Positions 1 through 7,960 are shown, counted from the stretch's first letter. The stretch is 46,157 nucleotides of DNA from Streptomyces sp. SID10853 (GCF_010548145.1 NZ_JAAGLN010000029.1:1-46157), one strand, 5' to 3'. Notes: generated by a model not told the origin, from the sequence alone. Program-made: numbers and translations.

Positions 1-76
1 GTGGGACGGGCGGGTGCAGGCGCCGGACGGACGGCAGGCGCGGGACGGGGAGACGCGGGGCAGGCACGGGACGGAC

Positions 77-212
77 GGCACACGCTGCACAGTCGGCACG
101 CGCGGGACAGGCCGACCCAGGCGGCACGCGCTTCACCGGCGGCACACGCTGCACAGGCGGCACACGCTGCACAGGCGGCACTCGCTGCACAGGCGGCACG
201 CGCGGGACAGGC
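77..212. repeat. 18-bp imperfect tandem repeats
   Basis: Seven 18-bp units of the form GGCACACGCTGCACAGGC lie head to tail at 77-94, 95-112, 123-140, 141-158, 159-176, 177-194 and 195-212, with a 10-bp interruption after the second. Two units (141-158 and 159-176) are identical; the others differ at one to six positions. A forward frame through them reads Ala/His/Gln repeats but has no start signal or family resemblance. I see no gene in 1-358; this is a GC-rich minisatellite-like spacer downstream of the gene that ends at 359. Confidence 0.75.
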
Positions 213-305
213 CGAGACGCTACGGGCAGGACAGCACGGCCACAGGCACACCGGCGGACCGGCGCACCGGCATAGCACTCACGCGCCGCGAGCCGAGCGC
301 CCTGC

Positions 306-343
306 CTCCGCGCGCTCTCTCCCCCTCCGCGCGCTCTCTCCCC
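306..343. repeat. 19-bp perfect tandem duplication
   Basis: CTCCGCGCGCTCTCTCCCC occurs twice without a gap (306-324 and 325-343), just past the stop codon of the minus-strand gene that ends at 359. Read on the minus strand it is a purine-rich GGGGAGAG tract. Probably neutral slippage in a 3' flank. Confidence 0.7.
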
Positions 344-358
344 CTCCTCCCCCAGCGC

Positions 359-847
359 CTACCTCCGACTCTCCCCCTCCCCCAGCCGCCACTCCAGTCG
401 CTCGATCGCTGCCCGTACACCGTCTCCGTAGCCGTCGTCGGCCAGCGCGCCCGCCGCGGTGCGGGCCCGCACCAGATGCAGGCGCGCGGCCTCCCTGCGC
501 TCCAGCTTCAGATAGTCGGCCGCGAGGCTGAGGTGCAGCGAGGGACAGAAGCCGCGGACGGCGACCGTGCTGGCATCGTGCGCGGCCCTCCCGTCGTCCA
601 GGCTCTCCGCGGCGGCCAGTGCCCGCAGGTCCCAGAGCAGCTCATCCTCGGGGTCGTCCTGGGTGTCCGCCATGTAGTGCGCGAGCGTGCAGCGGTGCAG
701 CGCGTCGCCGGCCTCGCCGATCTCGTCCCACAGGCCGGCGAACCGGTTGCGGGCCTCCTCCCGGTCGCCCCCGTGCAGCAGCATGATCACTTGGCCGATC
801 CTGCCCATGACGACGTCCCCCGACGTCTCCCGCTGCGACTCCGTCAC
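359..847 (-). CDS. Small conserved Streptomyces protein of unknown function
   Basis: A 162-residue soluble protein with no signal peptide or membrane segment. I start it at the GTG at 847 because AGGAGG lies five bases upstream; an in-frame ATG nine codons earlier lacks such a site. The body is alpha-helical, with paired-helix phrases such as DREEARNRFAGLWDEIGEAG and YLKLERREAARLHLVRART that look like tetratricopeptide repeats counting contacts or durations. I do not recognise a catalytic motif. It ends with a charged Arg-rich tail. It sits alone between a repeat region and ung, on the same strand as ung and 84 bases downstream of it, so it may be co-transcribed. Function unknown; the TPR-like reading is inference. 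Confidence 0.7.
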   Translation of the reverse strand: MTESQRETSGDVVMGRIGQVIMLLHGGDREEARNRFAGLWDEIGEAGDALHRCTLAHYMADTQDDPEDELLWDLRALAAAESLDDGRAAHDASTVAVRGFCPSLHLSLAADYLKLERREAARLHLVRARTAAGALADDGYGDGVRAAIERLEWRLGEGESRR

Positions 848-931
848 CGCTGCCTCCTGTACCCGCACACACATATGTCCGGTTCGTCCCGGCCCACCAC
901 CGACGCTAAGGGCTGTCGCCGGTGATCCCGG

Positions 932-1615
932 TCAGCCCAGGTCGGGGATCCGCCAGTCGATCGGCTCGTGGCCCTGGCCGGCGACCGCCTTGTCGATCTG
1001 GGTGAACGGCCGTGAGCCGAAGAACTTCTTCGCGGAGAGGGGCGAGGGGTGTGCGCCCTTCACCACCACATGGCGCTCCTGGTCGATCAGCGGCAGCTTC
1101 TTCTGCGCGTAATTCCCCCAGAGGACGAAGACCGCGGGGTCGGGCCGCGAGGCCACCGCGCTGATCACCGCGTCCGTGAACCTCTCCCAGCCCTTGCCCT
1201 TGTGGGAGTTGGCCTCCGAGGCCCGCACGGTGAGCACCGCGTTGAGCAGGAGGACGCCCTGCTCGGCCCAGGGCATCAGATAGCCGTTGTCCGGAACCGG
1301 GTGGCCCAGCTCCTCCTTCATCTCCTTGTAGATGTTCCGCAGAGAGGGCGGCGTCCGGACGCCGGGGCGGACGGAGAAGCAGAGACCGTGCCCCTGCCCC
1401 TCGCCGTGGTACGGGTCCTGGCCGAGGATCAGCACCTTCACCCTGTCGTACGGCGTGGCGTCCAGCGCGGCGAAGACCTCCTCGCGCGGCGGGTAGACCG
1501 GCCCCTTGGCCCGCTCCTCCTCGACGAAAGCGGTCAGCTCCTTGAAGTAGGGCTTCTCCAGCTCATCGCCGAGGACGCCGCGCCAGGACTCGGGCAGCAT
1601 GTCGGTTCCGGTCAC
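932..1615 (-). CDS. ung: Uracil-DNA glycosylase, family 1
   Basis: Removes uracil from DNA in the first step of base-excision repair. The 227-residue protein carries the water-activating motif GQDPYHG near residue 65, the PPSLRNIYKE segment, the LLLNAVLTVR strand, the NSHKGKGWE loop, and the uracil-binding HPSPLSA motif near residue 190, all in family order. The GTG at 1615 is chosen as start: GGAGG lies eight bases upstream, and the N-terminus VTGTDMLPESW matches the usual length for actinobacterial Ung. An in-frame start 12 codons upstream (1651) is less likely. A housekeeping gene, transcribed alone or with the small gene downstream. Confidence 0.97.
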   Translation of the reverse strand: MTGTDMLPESWRGVLGDELEKPYFKELTAFVEEERAKGPVYPPREEVFAALDATPYDRVKVLILGQDPYHGEGQGHGLCFSVRPGVRTPPSLRNIYKEMKEELGHPVPDNGYLMPWAEQGVLLLNAVLTVRASEANSHKGKGWERFTDAVISAVASRPDPAVFVLWGNYAQKKLPLIDQERHVVVKGAHPSPLSAKKFFGSRPFTQIDKAVAGQGHEPIDWRIPDLG

Positions 1616-1676
1616 GTCAACAACCTCCGGTGTGCGATCCGTTCTCACCACAGAACCTACCGGCGACCACTGACAA

Positions 1677-1702
1677 CGGCCCCGGACGGATGTCCGGGGC
1701 CG
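1677..1702. terminator. Intrinsic terminator hairpin after the SDR operon
   Basis: CGGCCCCGGAC and GTCCGGGGCCG form a perfect 11-bp stem around the tetraloop GGAT. It lies between the 3' end of the SDR gene (1775) and the start of ung (1615), so it should end SDR transcription. It has no U-tract, as is common in Streptomyces. Confidence 0.75.
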
Positions 1703-1774
1703 TGCAATGAGCGGGGCCGTGCGATGAGCGGGGCCGCGCTGGGTACGGGCCTGCGGGGTGTCCGGGACCGGGGC

Positions 1775-2530
1775 TCAGCCGACGCCGGCGTTGAGGAAGA
1801 TCCCGCCGTCGACCACCAGGGTCTGACCGGTCACCCAGCCCGACTGGTCGGACGTGAGGAACGCGGCGGCGCCCCCGATGTCCGCGGGCACCCCGAGCCT
1901 GCCGAGCGGGTAAGCGGCGGCCGCCTCCGCCTCCCGGCCCTCGTACAGTGCCTCGGCGAACCTGGTCTTCACCACGGCGGGCGCGATCGCGTTGACCCGT
2001 ACCGCCGGGGCGAACTCGTGCGCAAGCTGGAGCGTGAGGTTGACCATCGCGGCCTTGCTCATGCCGTACGCGCCGATGAACGGCGACGCGGAGACCCCGG
2101 CGACGGACGCGATGTTCACGATCGCGCCGCCGTTCTCCTTCTGCCACGCCTTCCAGGTCTGCTGTGCGAAGCCGAGCGCCGAGATGACGTTGGTCTCGTA
2201 GACCTTGCGCGCCACGTTCAGGTCCATCTCGGCCATCGGCCCGAACACCGGGTTGGTCCCGGCGTTGTTGACCAGGTGATCGACCCTGCCGAACGCCTCC
2301 ATGACCCGCTCGACGGCCGCCGCCTGGTGCGCCTCGTCATGAGCCTTGCCCGCGACGCCGATGACCCGGTCGGCGCCGAGCGCCTCCACCGCCGCCTTGA
2401 GCGCGTCCTCATTGCGTCCGGTGATGCAGACCCGGTCGCCGCGGGCGACGAACGCCTCGGCGATGCCGTATCCGATGCCGCGGCTCGCGCCGGTGATCAG
2501 CGCGACCTTCCCGCTGTCCTGTGCAGTCAT
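1775..2530 (-). CDS. SDR family NAD(P)-dependent oxidoreductase
   Basis: A 251-residue classical short-chain dehydrogenase/reductase. It has the cofactor motif TGASRGIG (residues 14-21), the NNAG motif, the catalytic Ser in NIASVAG, and the YGMSK Tyr-Lys pair. The C-terminus ends VTGQTLVVDGG, the usual FabG-like closing strand. It begins 24 bases after the upstream SDR gene, so the two form an operon, followed by a terminator hairpin. The substrate is not predictable; close relatives are annotated as 3-oxoacyl-ACP reductase or gluconate-type dehydrogenases. AAGGGA lies eight bases before the ATG. Confidence 0.93.
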   Translation of the reverse strand: MTAQDSGKVALITGASRGIGYGIAEAFVARGDRVCITGRNEDALKAAVEALGADRVIGVAGKAHDEAHQAAAVERVMEAFGRVDHLVNNAGTNPVFGPMAEMDLNVARKVYETNVISALGFAQQTWKAWQKENGGAIVNIASVAGVSASPFIGAYGMSKAAMVNLTLQLAHEFAPAVRVNAIAPAVVKTRFAEALYEGREAEAAAAYPLGRLGVPADIGGAAAFLTSDQSGWVTGQTLVVDGGIFLNAGVG

Positions 2531-2554
2531 GTCCGTTGTCCCTTGCTTCCCTGA

Positions 2555-3316
2555 TCAGTTGAGCGGGCCGCCGGCGACGTACATGACCTGGCCGGACACG
2601 AATCCCGCGTCCTCTCCGGTGAAGAAGGCGATGGCGTTCGCGATGTCCTCGGGCCTGCCGACGCGCTGCACCGGGATCTGGGTGGCGGCGGCGGCCTGGA
2701 ACTCCTCGAAGCCCATGCCGACCCGCTCGGCGGTCTGCGCGGTCATCTCGGTGACGATGAAGCCGGGGGCGACGGCGTTGGCGGTGACGCCGAACTTGCC
2801 GAGCTCCTTGGCGAGCGTCTTGGTGAAGCCCTGCAGACCGGCCTTGACCGCGGAGTAGTTCGCCTGGCCGCGGTTGCCGAGCGCGGAGCTGGAGGACAGG
2901 CTGACGATCCGGCCGAACTTGGCGTCCACCATGTGCTTCTGGACCGCCTTGGACATCAGGAACGCGCCCTTGAGGTGGACGTTCATGACCGTGTCCCAGT
3001 CGGACTCGCTCATCTTGAAGAGCAGGTTGTCGCGGAGGACACCGGCGTTGTTGACGAGGATCGTCGGGGCGCCGAGCTCGGCCGCGACCCGGGCGACCGC
3101 CGCTTCGACCTGAGCGCTGTCCGAGACGTCACAGCTCACCGCGATGGCCCGGCCGCCCGCGGAGGTGATCTTCTCGACGGTGTCCTTGCAGGCCGCCTCG
3201 TCGAGGTCGAGTACGGCGACGGCGCGGCCCTCCGCCGCCAGACGTACGGCGGTGGCTGCGCCAATGCCGCGCGCAGCCCCGGTCACAATGGCAACGCGCT
3301 GCTCGGTGGTGGACAT
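2555..3316 (-). CDS. fabG: 3-oxoacyl-ACP reductase-like SDR
   Basis: A 253-residue SDR most like FabG, the NADPH-dependent reductase of 3-oxoacyl-ACP or 3-oxoacyl-CoA. Visible are TGAARGIG near the N-terminus, NNAG, the Ser-rich SLSSSSALGNRG segment carrying the catalytic Ser, and YSAVK as the Tyr-Lys pair. The start at 3316 has GAGGAGAG just upstream and removes a 30-residue extension with no family match. First gene of a two-gene operon with another SDR. The gene symbol marks family resemblance; a role in general fatty-acid synthesis is not shown, because the usual fab cluster is absent here and such copies often serve acyl-CoA catabolism. Confidence 0.88.
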   Translation of the reverse strand: MSTTEQRVAIVTGAARGIGAATAVRLAAEGRAVAVLDLDEAACKDTVEKITSAGGRAIAVSCDVSDSAQVEAAVARVAAELGAPTILVNNAGVLRDNLLFKMSESDWDTVMNVHLKGAFLMSKAVQKHMVDAKFGRIVSLSSSSALGNRGQANYSAVKAGLQGFTKTLAKELGKFGVTANAVAPGFIVTEMTAQTAERVGMGFEEFQAAAATQIPVQRVGRPEDIANAIAFFTGEDAGFVSGQVMYVAGGPLN

Positions 3317-3401
3317 ACTGGCTCTCCTCGCCCTCGGATCGCGGCCCTCGATCACTGAGCAACCGCTTAGTACCTTCAGCAGACGAGACGCTAGAAGGCG
3401 C

Positions 3402-3455
3402 GGCACCCGGTGTCAACGGCACACGGGATCAGCAGTGAACGTCACACCGGGTGCC
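3402..3455. terminator. Long-loop hairpin after DUF3037-HipA operon
   Basis: GGCACCCGGTGT (3402-3413) pairs perfectly with ACACCGGGTGCC (3444-3455) around a 30-base loop. It starts just past the DUF3037 stop (3462) in the direction of transcription, consistent with termination of the minus-strand operon. It also lies in the 5' flank of the fabG-like gene. Confidence 0.6.
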
Positions 3456-3461
3456 ACCCTC

Positions 3462-3866
3462 TCAGCGCACCAGCAGTCCGAGCAGCCGGTCGGCCTCGGC
3501 GGCCGGGTCGGTGGTGAGTCCGGTGTGCACAGGACCGGGCTGTACCACCGTCGAACGGGGTGCGATCAGCCAGCGGAACCGGCGCCCCGCGTCGTCGGGG
3601 CCGGCCTGGCCCGCCGCCTCACCGCCGTCGCAGACCCCTTCGACGGCGCGCAGGGCGGCGCGCACCCCGACGACATCGGCGTGCGGGTCGAGCATCTTCA
3701 GCTTCGCCTCGTCGAGATGTGTACGGGCGGCGACGAAGGACCTGGCCCGGCAGTAGACCAGCACCCCCGCGTTGAACATCTCTCCGCGCTCGACCCTCGG
3801 CACCACGCGTACCAGCGCGTACTCGTAGACGTCCCGGCGGCCGGCATCGCTCGCACGCTCGGTCAT
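3462..3866 (-). CDS. DUF3037 domain protein
   Basis: A 134-residue protein with the DUF3037 signature near the start: YEYALVRVVPRVERGEMFNAGVLVYC, of which the last part, FNAGVLVYC, is the most diagnostic. It overlaps the upstream HipA-like kinase by four bases (ATGA, 3863-3866), so the two are translationally coupled. DUF3037 proteins often accompany HipA-like kinases in bacteria, and a partner or regulatory role is a reasonable inference. No biochemical function is known to me. No membrane segment or signal peptide. Confidence 0.85.
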   Translation of the reverse strand: MTERASDAGRRDVYEYALVRVVPRVERGEMFNAGVLVYCRARSFVAARTHLDEAKLKMLDPHADVVGVRAALRAVEGVCDGGEAAGQAGPDDAGRRFRWLIAPRSTVVQPGPVHTGLTTDPAAEADRLLGLLVR

Positions 3867-4714
3867 CGGGTGTCCCCCTGCTGCTCGCCCTGCTGTCGCG
3901 CCGGCGGAGCGAGACGCTCCGAGAGCCAGCCGGGGGCCCGGGACGGAGTGGCCGGGGTCGGCGGCCCGAGCGTGATCCGGGTGTGCATGGAGGCGGCCCG
4001 CTCCAGCAGGACCTCCACATACGCGCGCCGCAGCTCGTCGGCGCTGCCGAATCCGGCCTCGTCCCGCAGCCAGACGTCGGGGACGTCGGCGGTGACCTCG
4101 GTGAGCAGTTCCTCGGTGACCAGCGGCGCCAGCTCGGCGGCCGCCGAGGCCACATCGGGGGCGAAGGACGCGAGGACATGGTCGGAGGCGTCGTACGGCT
4201 TGCTTCCGTAGTTCTTCGCCGAGGGCCAGTTGTGGTGCCAGATCATGGTGGCGCCGTGATCGATGAGCCAGAGATCGCCGTGCCAGACAAGCAGGTTGGG
4301 GTTGCGCCAGGAACGGTCGACGTTGTTGATCACCGCGTCGAACCAGACGATCCGGCCGGCCTCGTCGGGGCCCACCTGGTAGGCGAGCGGATCGAAGCCG
4401 AGCGAGCCGGGCAGGTAGTCCATGCCGAGGTTCAGCCCGCCGCTCGCCTTCAGCAGCTCCTGCACCTCCTGGTCGGGCTCGGAGAGCCCGATGACGGGGT
4501 CCAGCTGCATCCGCACCAGCTCGGGCACCCGCAGCCCGAGCCTGCGGGCGAGCTGCCCGCAGATGACCTCGGCGACGAGCGTCTTGCGGCCCTGCCCGGC
4601 GCCGGTGAACTTCATGACGTACGTACCGAGATCGTCGGCCTCGACGATCCCGGGGAGCGAACCGCCCTCACGCAAAGGCGTGACATAGCGGGTCGCTACG
4701 ACTTCTTCCAACAC
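3863..4714 (-). CDS. HipA-like kinase domain protein
   Basis: A 283-residue protein of the HipA/phosphatidylinositol-kinase-like fold. The N-terminal lobe holds YVMKFTGAGQG with the ATP-binding Lys. The C-terminal lobe holds NNVDRSWRNPNLL, which fits the D-x(5)-N catalytic loop, and LIDHG in place of the DFG-type metal site. It starts at the GTG at 4714, with GGGAAA just upstream. It lacks the HipB-type antitoxin of classical hipBA modules; instead it is coupled to a DUF3037 gene. Kinase chemistry is inferred from motifs; the target is unknown. The proline-rich tail near the C-terminus looks disordered. Confidence 0.85.
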   Translation of the reverse strand: MLEEVVATRYVTPLREGGSLPGIVEADDLGTYVMKFTGAGQGRKTLVAEVICGQLARRLGLRVPELVRMQLDPVIGLSEPDQEVQELLKASGGLNLGMDYLPGSLGFDPLAYQVGPDEAGRIVWFDAVINNVDRSWRNPNLLVWHGDLWLIDHGATMIWHHNWPSAKNYGSKPYDASDHVLASFAPDVASAAAELAPLVTEELLTEVTADVPDVWLRDEAGFGSADELRRAYVEVLLERAASMHTRITLGPPTPATPSRAPGWLSERLAPPARQQGEQQGDTR

Positions 4715-4790
4715 TTTCCCGGGCCACCCATCTCTTCAGCCTTGCAATCCACGAACGACCTCTCCGGGGCGTAGAGGCAGGAATCACCGG

Positions 4791-5096
4791 TCAACGGCGC
4801 TGGTGAGAATCTGGGGAGCTTCGGCCGGCGAGCCGGTCTCCCCGTTCCCCCAGCCGACCGTCGATGGTGCCACGCCCCTTGCTGCCGTTTTCCGGCATGA
4901 AGTGAGCATAGTAACCGAGGGTGATCGCCGGGGAGGAGTGCCCGAGCCACCGAGCCAGGGTGCCGCTGCCCGCGGCACCGCAGCGCTGGGCGGAACAGCG
5001 GATCGGTCCCATCGTGTCCGTCCGCGACGCCTCGCACGAGCGGGACCACGCCCGGGTGTGGAACCTGGAGGTCTCGCCCTCGGTGAAGTTCTTCAC
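4791..5096 (-). pseudogene. Tyrosine recombinase (integrase) C-terminal remnant
   Basis: Only the last part of a phage/AICE-type integrase can be read. TLARWLGHSSPAITLGYYAHF, starting near 4958, contains the H-x-x-R-like WLGHSS box and the catalytic Tyr in the GYYAHF context. This is followed by a conserved actinobacterial tail (GSKGRGTIDGRLGERGDRLAG) and a natural stop. Upstream of it the reading frame loses resemblance: no Arg or Lys active-site boxes and no core-binding domain are visible. I call it a 5'-truncated remnant that cannot be active alone. No tRNA gene or attachment-site duplication was seen nearby, so the original target is not known. Confidence 0.75.
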
Positions 5097-5403
5097 CCGT
5101 GGGAACAGCCTTCGCCGCAGCCGGCGCGGCCAGCGCTCGGGCCTACGGACCCCGCCACCACTTCTGTGGACTCCTGCACCCTCACGCCCCCGGGAGAACC
5201 AGCAGGATCACCGCCGCGTTCATGGCGCAGTCCTGGCCCGGTGAGCCGCACAACGCCGAGCCCCACAGGTATGCAGGACTCCTCTGGGTATCGATGGAGA
5301 AACCCCCGTCGGACTGTCGTCCCGCCACCTTGGACATCTTCCAGACGCTCACCGATGGCCCCTCGTACAGGGCACTGAACCGGAACAACACGGGAGGCAC
5401 CCT
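5097..5403. other. Spacer with a possible 37-codon remnant
   Basis: No complete gene is visible in these 307 bases. A short forward reading frame (5294-5407, starting MEKPPSDCRPATLDIF) has fair codon bias and overlaps the next start by GTGA (5404-5407), the pattern of a coupled gene pair, but it has no family match. It may be the tail of a lost gene. The base composition is less GC-rich than in surrounding genes. Confidence 0.3.
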
Positions 5404-5925
5404 GTGAGGCGCTCCTTCGGACCCGTGCGGATGGCCGAACCGGCGGTGTCGGAAGCGGAGCGGAATCTGTTCGGCGGGCCGCTGCACTACGGCATGCGCT
5501 GGGCCGAACATGAGCACGCAAGGCGCGACTTGGTGTTCGACCGCGTCTCGCTGCTGACGCAGGATTTCCAGCGCTGGCCGGTGCCGCGCGAACTCCGCCT
5601 CACCGAAGGGGTGATGCTCGCCTGGTTCACCCCCGACGGCCTCCACCGCCTGCGCATCGCGGACACCACCAGCGACCTCGTACGGCGCCACGCCGCCAGC
5701 CTCCCGACGACGCAGAGCGGGCCCGAACCCGAGGAGGAAAGTCCGGCTTCACCGCACGGTACGGTCCCCAACATCATCGGCGTCCACCTCTACTTGGAGC
5801 GCCCCGACGGGAGCGTGCTGCTCGGGCTGCACCACCCCAACTCCGCGTTCGCGCCATCCACCTGGCACGTACTGGCCGTTCATTGGGCAAGTCAGTTGTC
5901 GGGTTCGATGTTGTCGGGGCTTTAG
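5404..5925 (+). pseudogene. Truncated NUDIX hydrolase
   Basis: The frame begins at GTG 5404 with GGGAGG six bases upstream. Residues 1-115 resemble nothing I know. Residues from about 120 read IIGVHLYLERPDGSVLLGL followed by a segment ending STWHVLA, which matches the first strands of NUDIX pyrophosphatases just before the NUDIX box. At about 5880 resemblance stops, and the frame ends after 14 unrelated codons, so the catalytic GX5EX7REUXEEXGU box is missing. The protein cannot work as a NUDIX enzyme. It sits in a stretch of gene debris and is probably a deletion junction. Confidence 0.6.
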
Positions 5926-6056
5926 CGCAGAGATCTCGGCTGTCGAAGATGTGGGTGGCTTCGCCGGGAGGCGCGGTAAAGAATGGTTCTGCCTCCTGGC
6001 GCCTACCGCATGACATCGGCGTAGCGCGAAGCACCCGCAGTGTCACCGCCGACACC

Positions 6057-6225
6057 CCTTCGGGAAGTTCAGTAACCGCCGAGGTCCGCCGGGTCACCGA
6101 CTTGGGAGTGGCCGTGCTCACGGGCGTCGGGTCCGCGAGAACGGCAGGCATGGCACATCCTGGCGGATCCGGACGGCAACGAGTTCTGCGTTATGGCCCC
6201 GCCCGACGCCCGCCGGACGGGGCCC
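6057..6225 (+). pseudogene. Glyoxalase/VOC superfamily fragment, frameshifted
   Basis: Two pieces of a VOC-fold protein are visible in different frames. One, from about 6072, reads VTAEVRRVTDLGVAVLT, the usual linker helix before the last strands. The second, 6151-6192, reads WHILADPDGNEFCV, the near-invariant C-terminal VOC motif with its metal-ligand Glu. A frameshift between about 6130 and 6150 separates them, and nothing N-terminal is left. This is a dead C-terminal remnant, convergent with the F420-type reductase gene. Confidence 0.6.
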
Positions 6226-6267
6226 GGAACACGGCCGGACTTTACCGAGGCCCGCGCCAATTTACGG

Positions 6268-6936
6268 TTACGGCATTGCGGTGGCCAGTGCCGCGCGGAT
6301 GGCGTCCTCGCCGACGGGCCGGCCCTTCTCGCTCGAGGTCGGCCCGTACGGGGTCCCCCACACCGGCGTGTCCGTCGCCTGCCGCCAGCTGTCGGCCAGC
6401 GGTCCCGCGTCCACCACGCTGTACCCGATGGATTCGATGAATTCGGCCACCGCTGCCTTCGCCTGTGCGGAGTCCCCGGCGATCGGCAGGAAGGAACGGT
6501 CGGCCGCCCCCGCCGGGCGGGCGAGGGACAGCAGGTGCTTGAAGAAGATGTTGTTGAACGCTTTCACGAGCATGGCGTCCGGGATGTAACGCAGCAGCAG
6601 CTCGCTCGAGGTGAGCGACTTACTGTCGATCTCGGGGATGTGCCCGTCCCGCTCGGGTCCGTAGTTGCACGTGTCGATGACCGTCTTCCCGGCCAGTGGC
6701 GTGGCGGACAAGTTGGGGAACGCCTTGACCGGCACCGAGACCACGACGATGTCACCGGCTGCCGCGGCCTCCCCGCTCGTTGCCGCGGACGCCCGCGGCC
6801 CCAGTTCCGCGGCCGTGTCCGCGAGCGTTTCGGGACCGCGTGAGTTGCTGAGCACGACCTGGTGCCCGGCCTCGATGGCGAGCCGCGCGATGGTACTGCC
6901 GATGTTGCCGCTTCCGATGAATCCCACAGTTGTCAT
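6268..6936 (-). CDS. NADPH-dependent F420 reductase-like oxidoreductase
   Basis: A 222-residue protein with the N-terminal Rossmann motif GFIGSGNIGSTIARLAIEAG (residues 5-24) and the SNSRGPETL phosphate-binding turn typical of the F420:NADP oxidoreductase family. Later blocks include VVVSVPVKAF, GKTVIDTCNYGPERDG and LVKAFNNIF, which these proteins share. It could move hydride between NADPH and F420, which Streptomyces make, but many members are uncharacterised NADP-binding proteins, so the substrate is uncertain. GGAGGG precedes the ATG. A short open frame upstream overlaps the start by ATGA. Confidence 0.85.
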   Translation of the reverse strand: MTTVGFIGSGNIGSTIARLAIEAGHQVVLSNSRGPETLADTAAELGPRASAATSGEAAAAGDIVVVSVPVKAFPNLSATPLAGKTVIDTCNYGPERDGHIPEIDSKSLTSSELLLRYIPDAMLVKAFNNIFFKHLLSLARPAGAADRSFLPIAGDSAQAKAAVAEFIESIGYSVVDAGPLADSWRQATDTPVWGTPYGPTSSEKGRPVGEDAIRAALATAMP

Positions 6937-7127
6937 ATTCCGTCCCTCCAGAAGAGCCGTATCCTTGTCATCTGCCGGACTCGTTGCGGTTCGGGTCCCT
7001 TGCTGTGCGCGATGTTGGCAATCCGCACGACCGAAGACCGCACTCCCCGCTCGGGGAGGCCCGGGCCCGGGCCGACTGACGAAACCAAGTGGTCCGCGTC
7101 GTCCGCGTCCGTTTCCAGTACCACCAT
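6933..7127 (-). CDS. Possible 64-aa coupled small protein
   Basis: A short frame with GC-biased third positions ends in a four-base overlap (ATGA, 6933-6936) with the F420-type reductase, which suggests translational coupling. From the ATG at 7127 it encodes 64 residues starting MVVLETDADDADHLVSSV; a GTG at 7145 would add six. It has an acidic start, a basic end and no recognised domain. There is no strong ribosome-binding site. It could also be chance coding in the 255-base gap between the reductase and the SnoaL-like gene. Confidence 0.3.
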   Translation of the reverse strand: MVVLETDADDADHLVSSVGPGPGLPERGVRSSVVRIANIAHSKGPEPQRVRQMTRIRLFWRDGI

Positions 7128-7191
7128 GAGCTCTCGGGCGGGCACCGCGTCGTCGCCGAGTACTCCCGCAACGGTGCTGTGTTTGCGGGGG

Positions 7192-7572
7192 TCAGCCGTG
7201 CTTGACCAGGTCGTTGACGGCCTGGGTGTCTTTGTAGAAGGCGTTCGCGCCGTGGATCTTGCCCTCACGCACCGTGTAGTGCTCCACAACCTCCATCGGG
7301 AGTCGGCGCCCGCTCTTCCGGGAGACGAATTCGAGGTTGAGCCGCATCTCCACCACCTCGCCGGCTTCGACGATGGCGTAGTCCCGCACGGTCATTTCTG
7401 CCGAAACGTTGATCGCGCCTTCCAGCCGTGCGAACCCGTCGGGTCCTCGCCACTGCCCTGACCAGGGCAGGGTCTCGGCCTCCTGCCAGACCGCCTCCTC
7501 GTCGACCATCTCCAGGGCCCCACTCAGGTCACCGGCTTGCATGCGGGTCACGAACTTCTCCAGCGTCGCCAC
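7192..7572 (-). CDS. SnoaL-like / NTF2-fold protein
   Basis: A 126-residue protein with the cone-shaped NTF2 fold signature: an N-terminal helix (LEKFVTRMQAGDLSGALEM), the VDEEAVWQE strand, a central HYTVREGKI hairpin, and a last helix with FYKDTQAV. SnoaL-like proteins act as small-molecule isomerases or cyclases, or simply as ligand-binding partners. No catalytic pair can be assigned with confidence. It starts at GTG 7572 with a weak ribosome-binding site. It is followed on the same strand by the small frame and the F420-type reductase, so a redox/NTF2 pair acting on one metabolite is possible. Confidence 0.8.
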   Translation of the reverse strand: MATLEKFVTRMQAGDLSGALEMVDEEAVWQEAETLPWSGQWRGPDGFARLEGAINVSAEMTVRDYAIVEAGEVVEMRLNLEFVSRKSGRRLPMEVVEHYTVREGKIHGANAFYKDTQAVNDLVKHG

Positions 7573-7960
7573 ATCGTTGTGCGCTTCGCCGCATGCCCCG
7601 AACCGGAGTGCGGGTAGCCGGGCTGCCCGTCAGTCGCACGGCCCCGTTCGTGCGTGTGGATCGTGGTCCGCGCGGCTCTCTTCCGGGAGCGCGTCTTTCA
7701 GGACGAGTTCGCCAGGCCTGGAATCTGCCTGGGTGCTTCGCTCGTCGGTGTGCGGCCGTGGTTTGCGGCGGATACAGGATGGCGGGAAAACGATCGCTCC
7801 ATCGTGTGACCTGGGGATATTCACCGATCGGCTGCGCAAGAGTGCTCTCAGGGGCGGCCGGCTTCACCGCACTGTCGCCCCCCTTGCCGAACGCAGTGCC
7901 CGCCCGCAGCTGGGGGGCTTGGGCGGCTGGGAAATTCGCACCACGATGAGGGAGATGGTC
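7573..7960. other. Intergenic spacer, no gene seen
   Basis: This 388-base divergent spacer separates the SnoaL-like gene (minus) from the hemopexin gene (plus). Open frames exist on both strands, but none has codon bias, a start signal or a recognisable product. Promoters for both neighbours should lie here; I could not place them with confidence. Confidence 0.5.

Noticed and set aside
77..212. Possible CRISPR array
   Set aside because: The 18-bp units are contiguous without unique spacers of 30 bases or so, and no cas gene is present. It is a tandem repeat.
3863..4714. Classical hipBA toxin-antitoxin module
   Set aside because: No small HTH antitoxin gene precedes the kinase; its partner is DUF3037 and lies downstream.
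4715..4790. tRNA attachment site next to the integrase remnant
   Set aside because: No tRNA-like cloverleaf, CCA end or TPsiC motif could be found between the HipA-like gene and the remnant, and no duplicated attachment core was visible.
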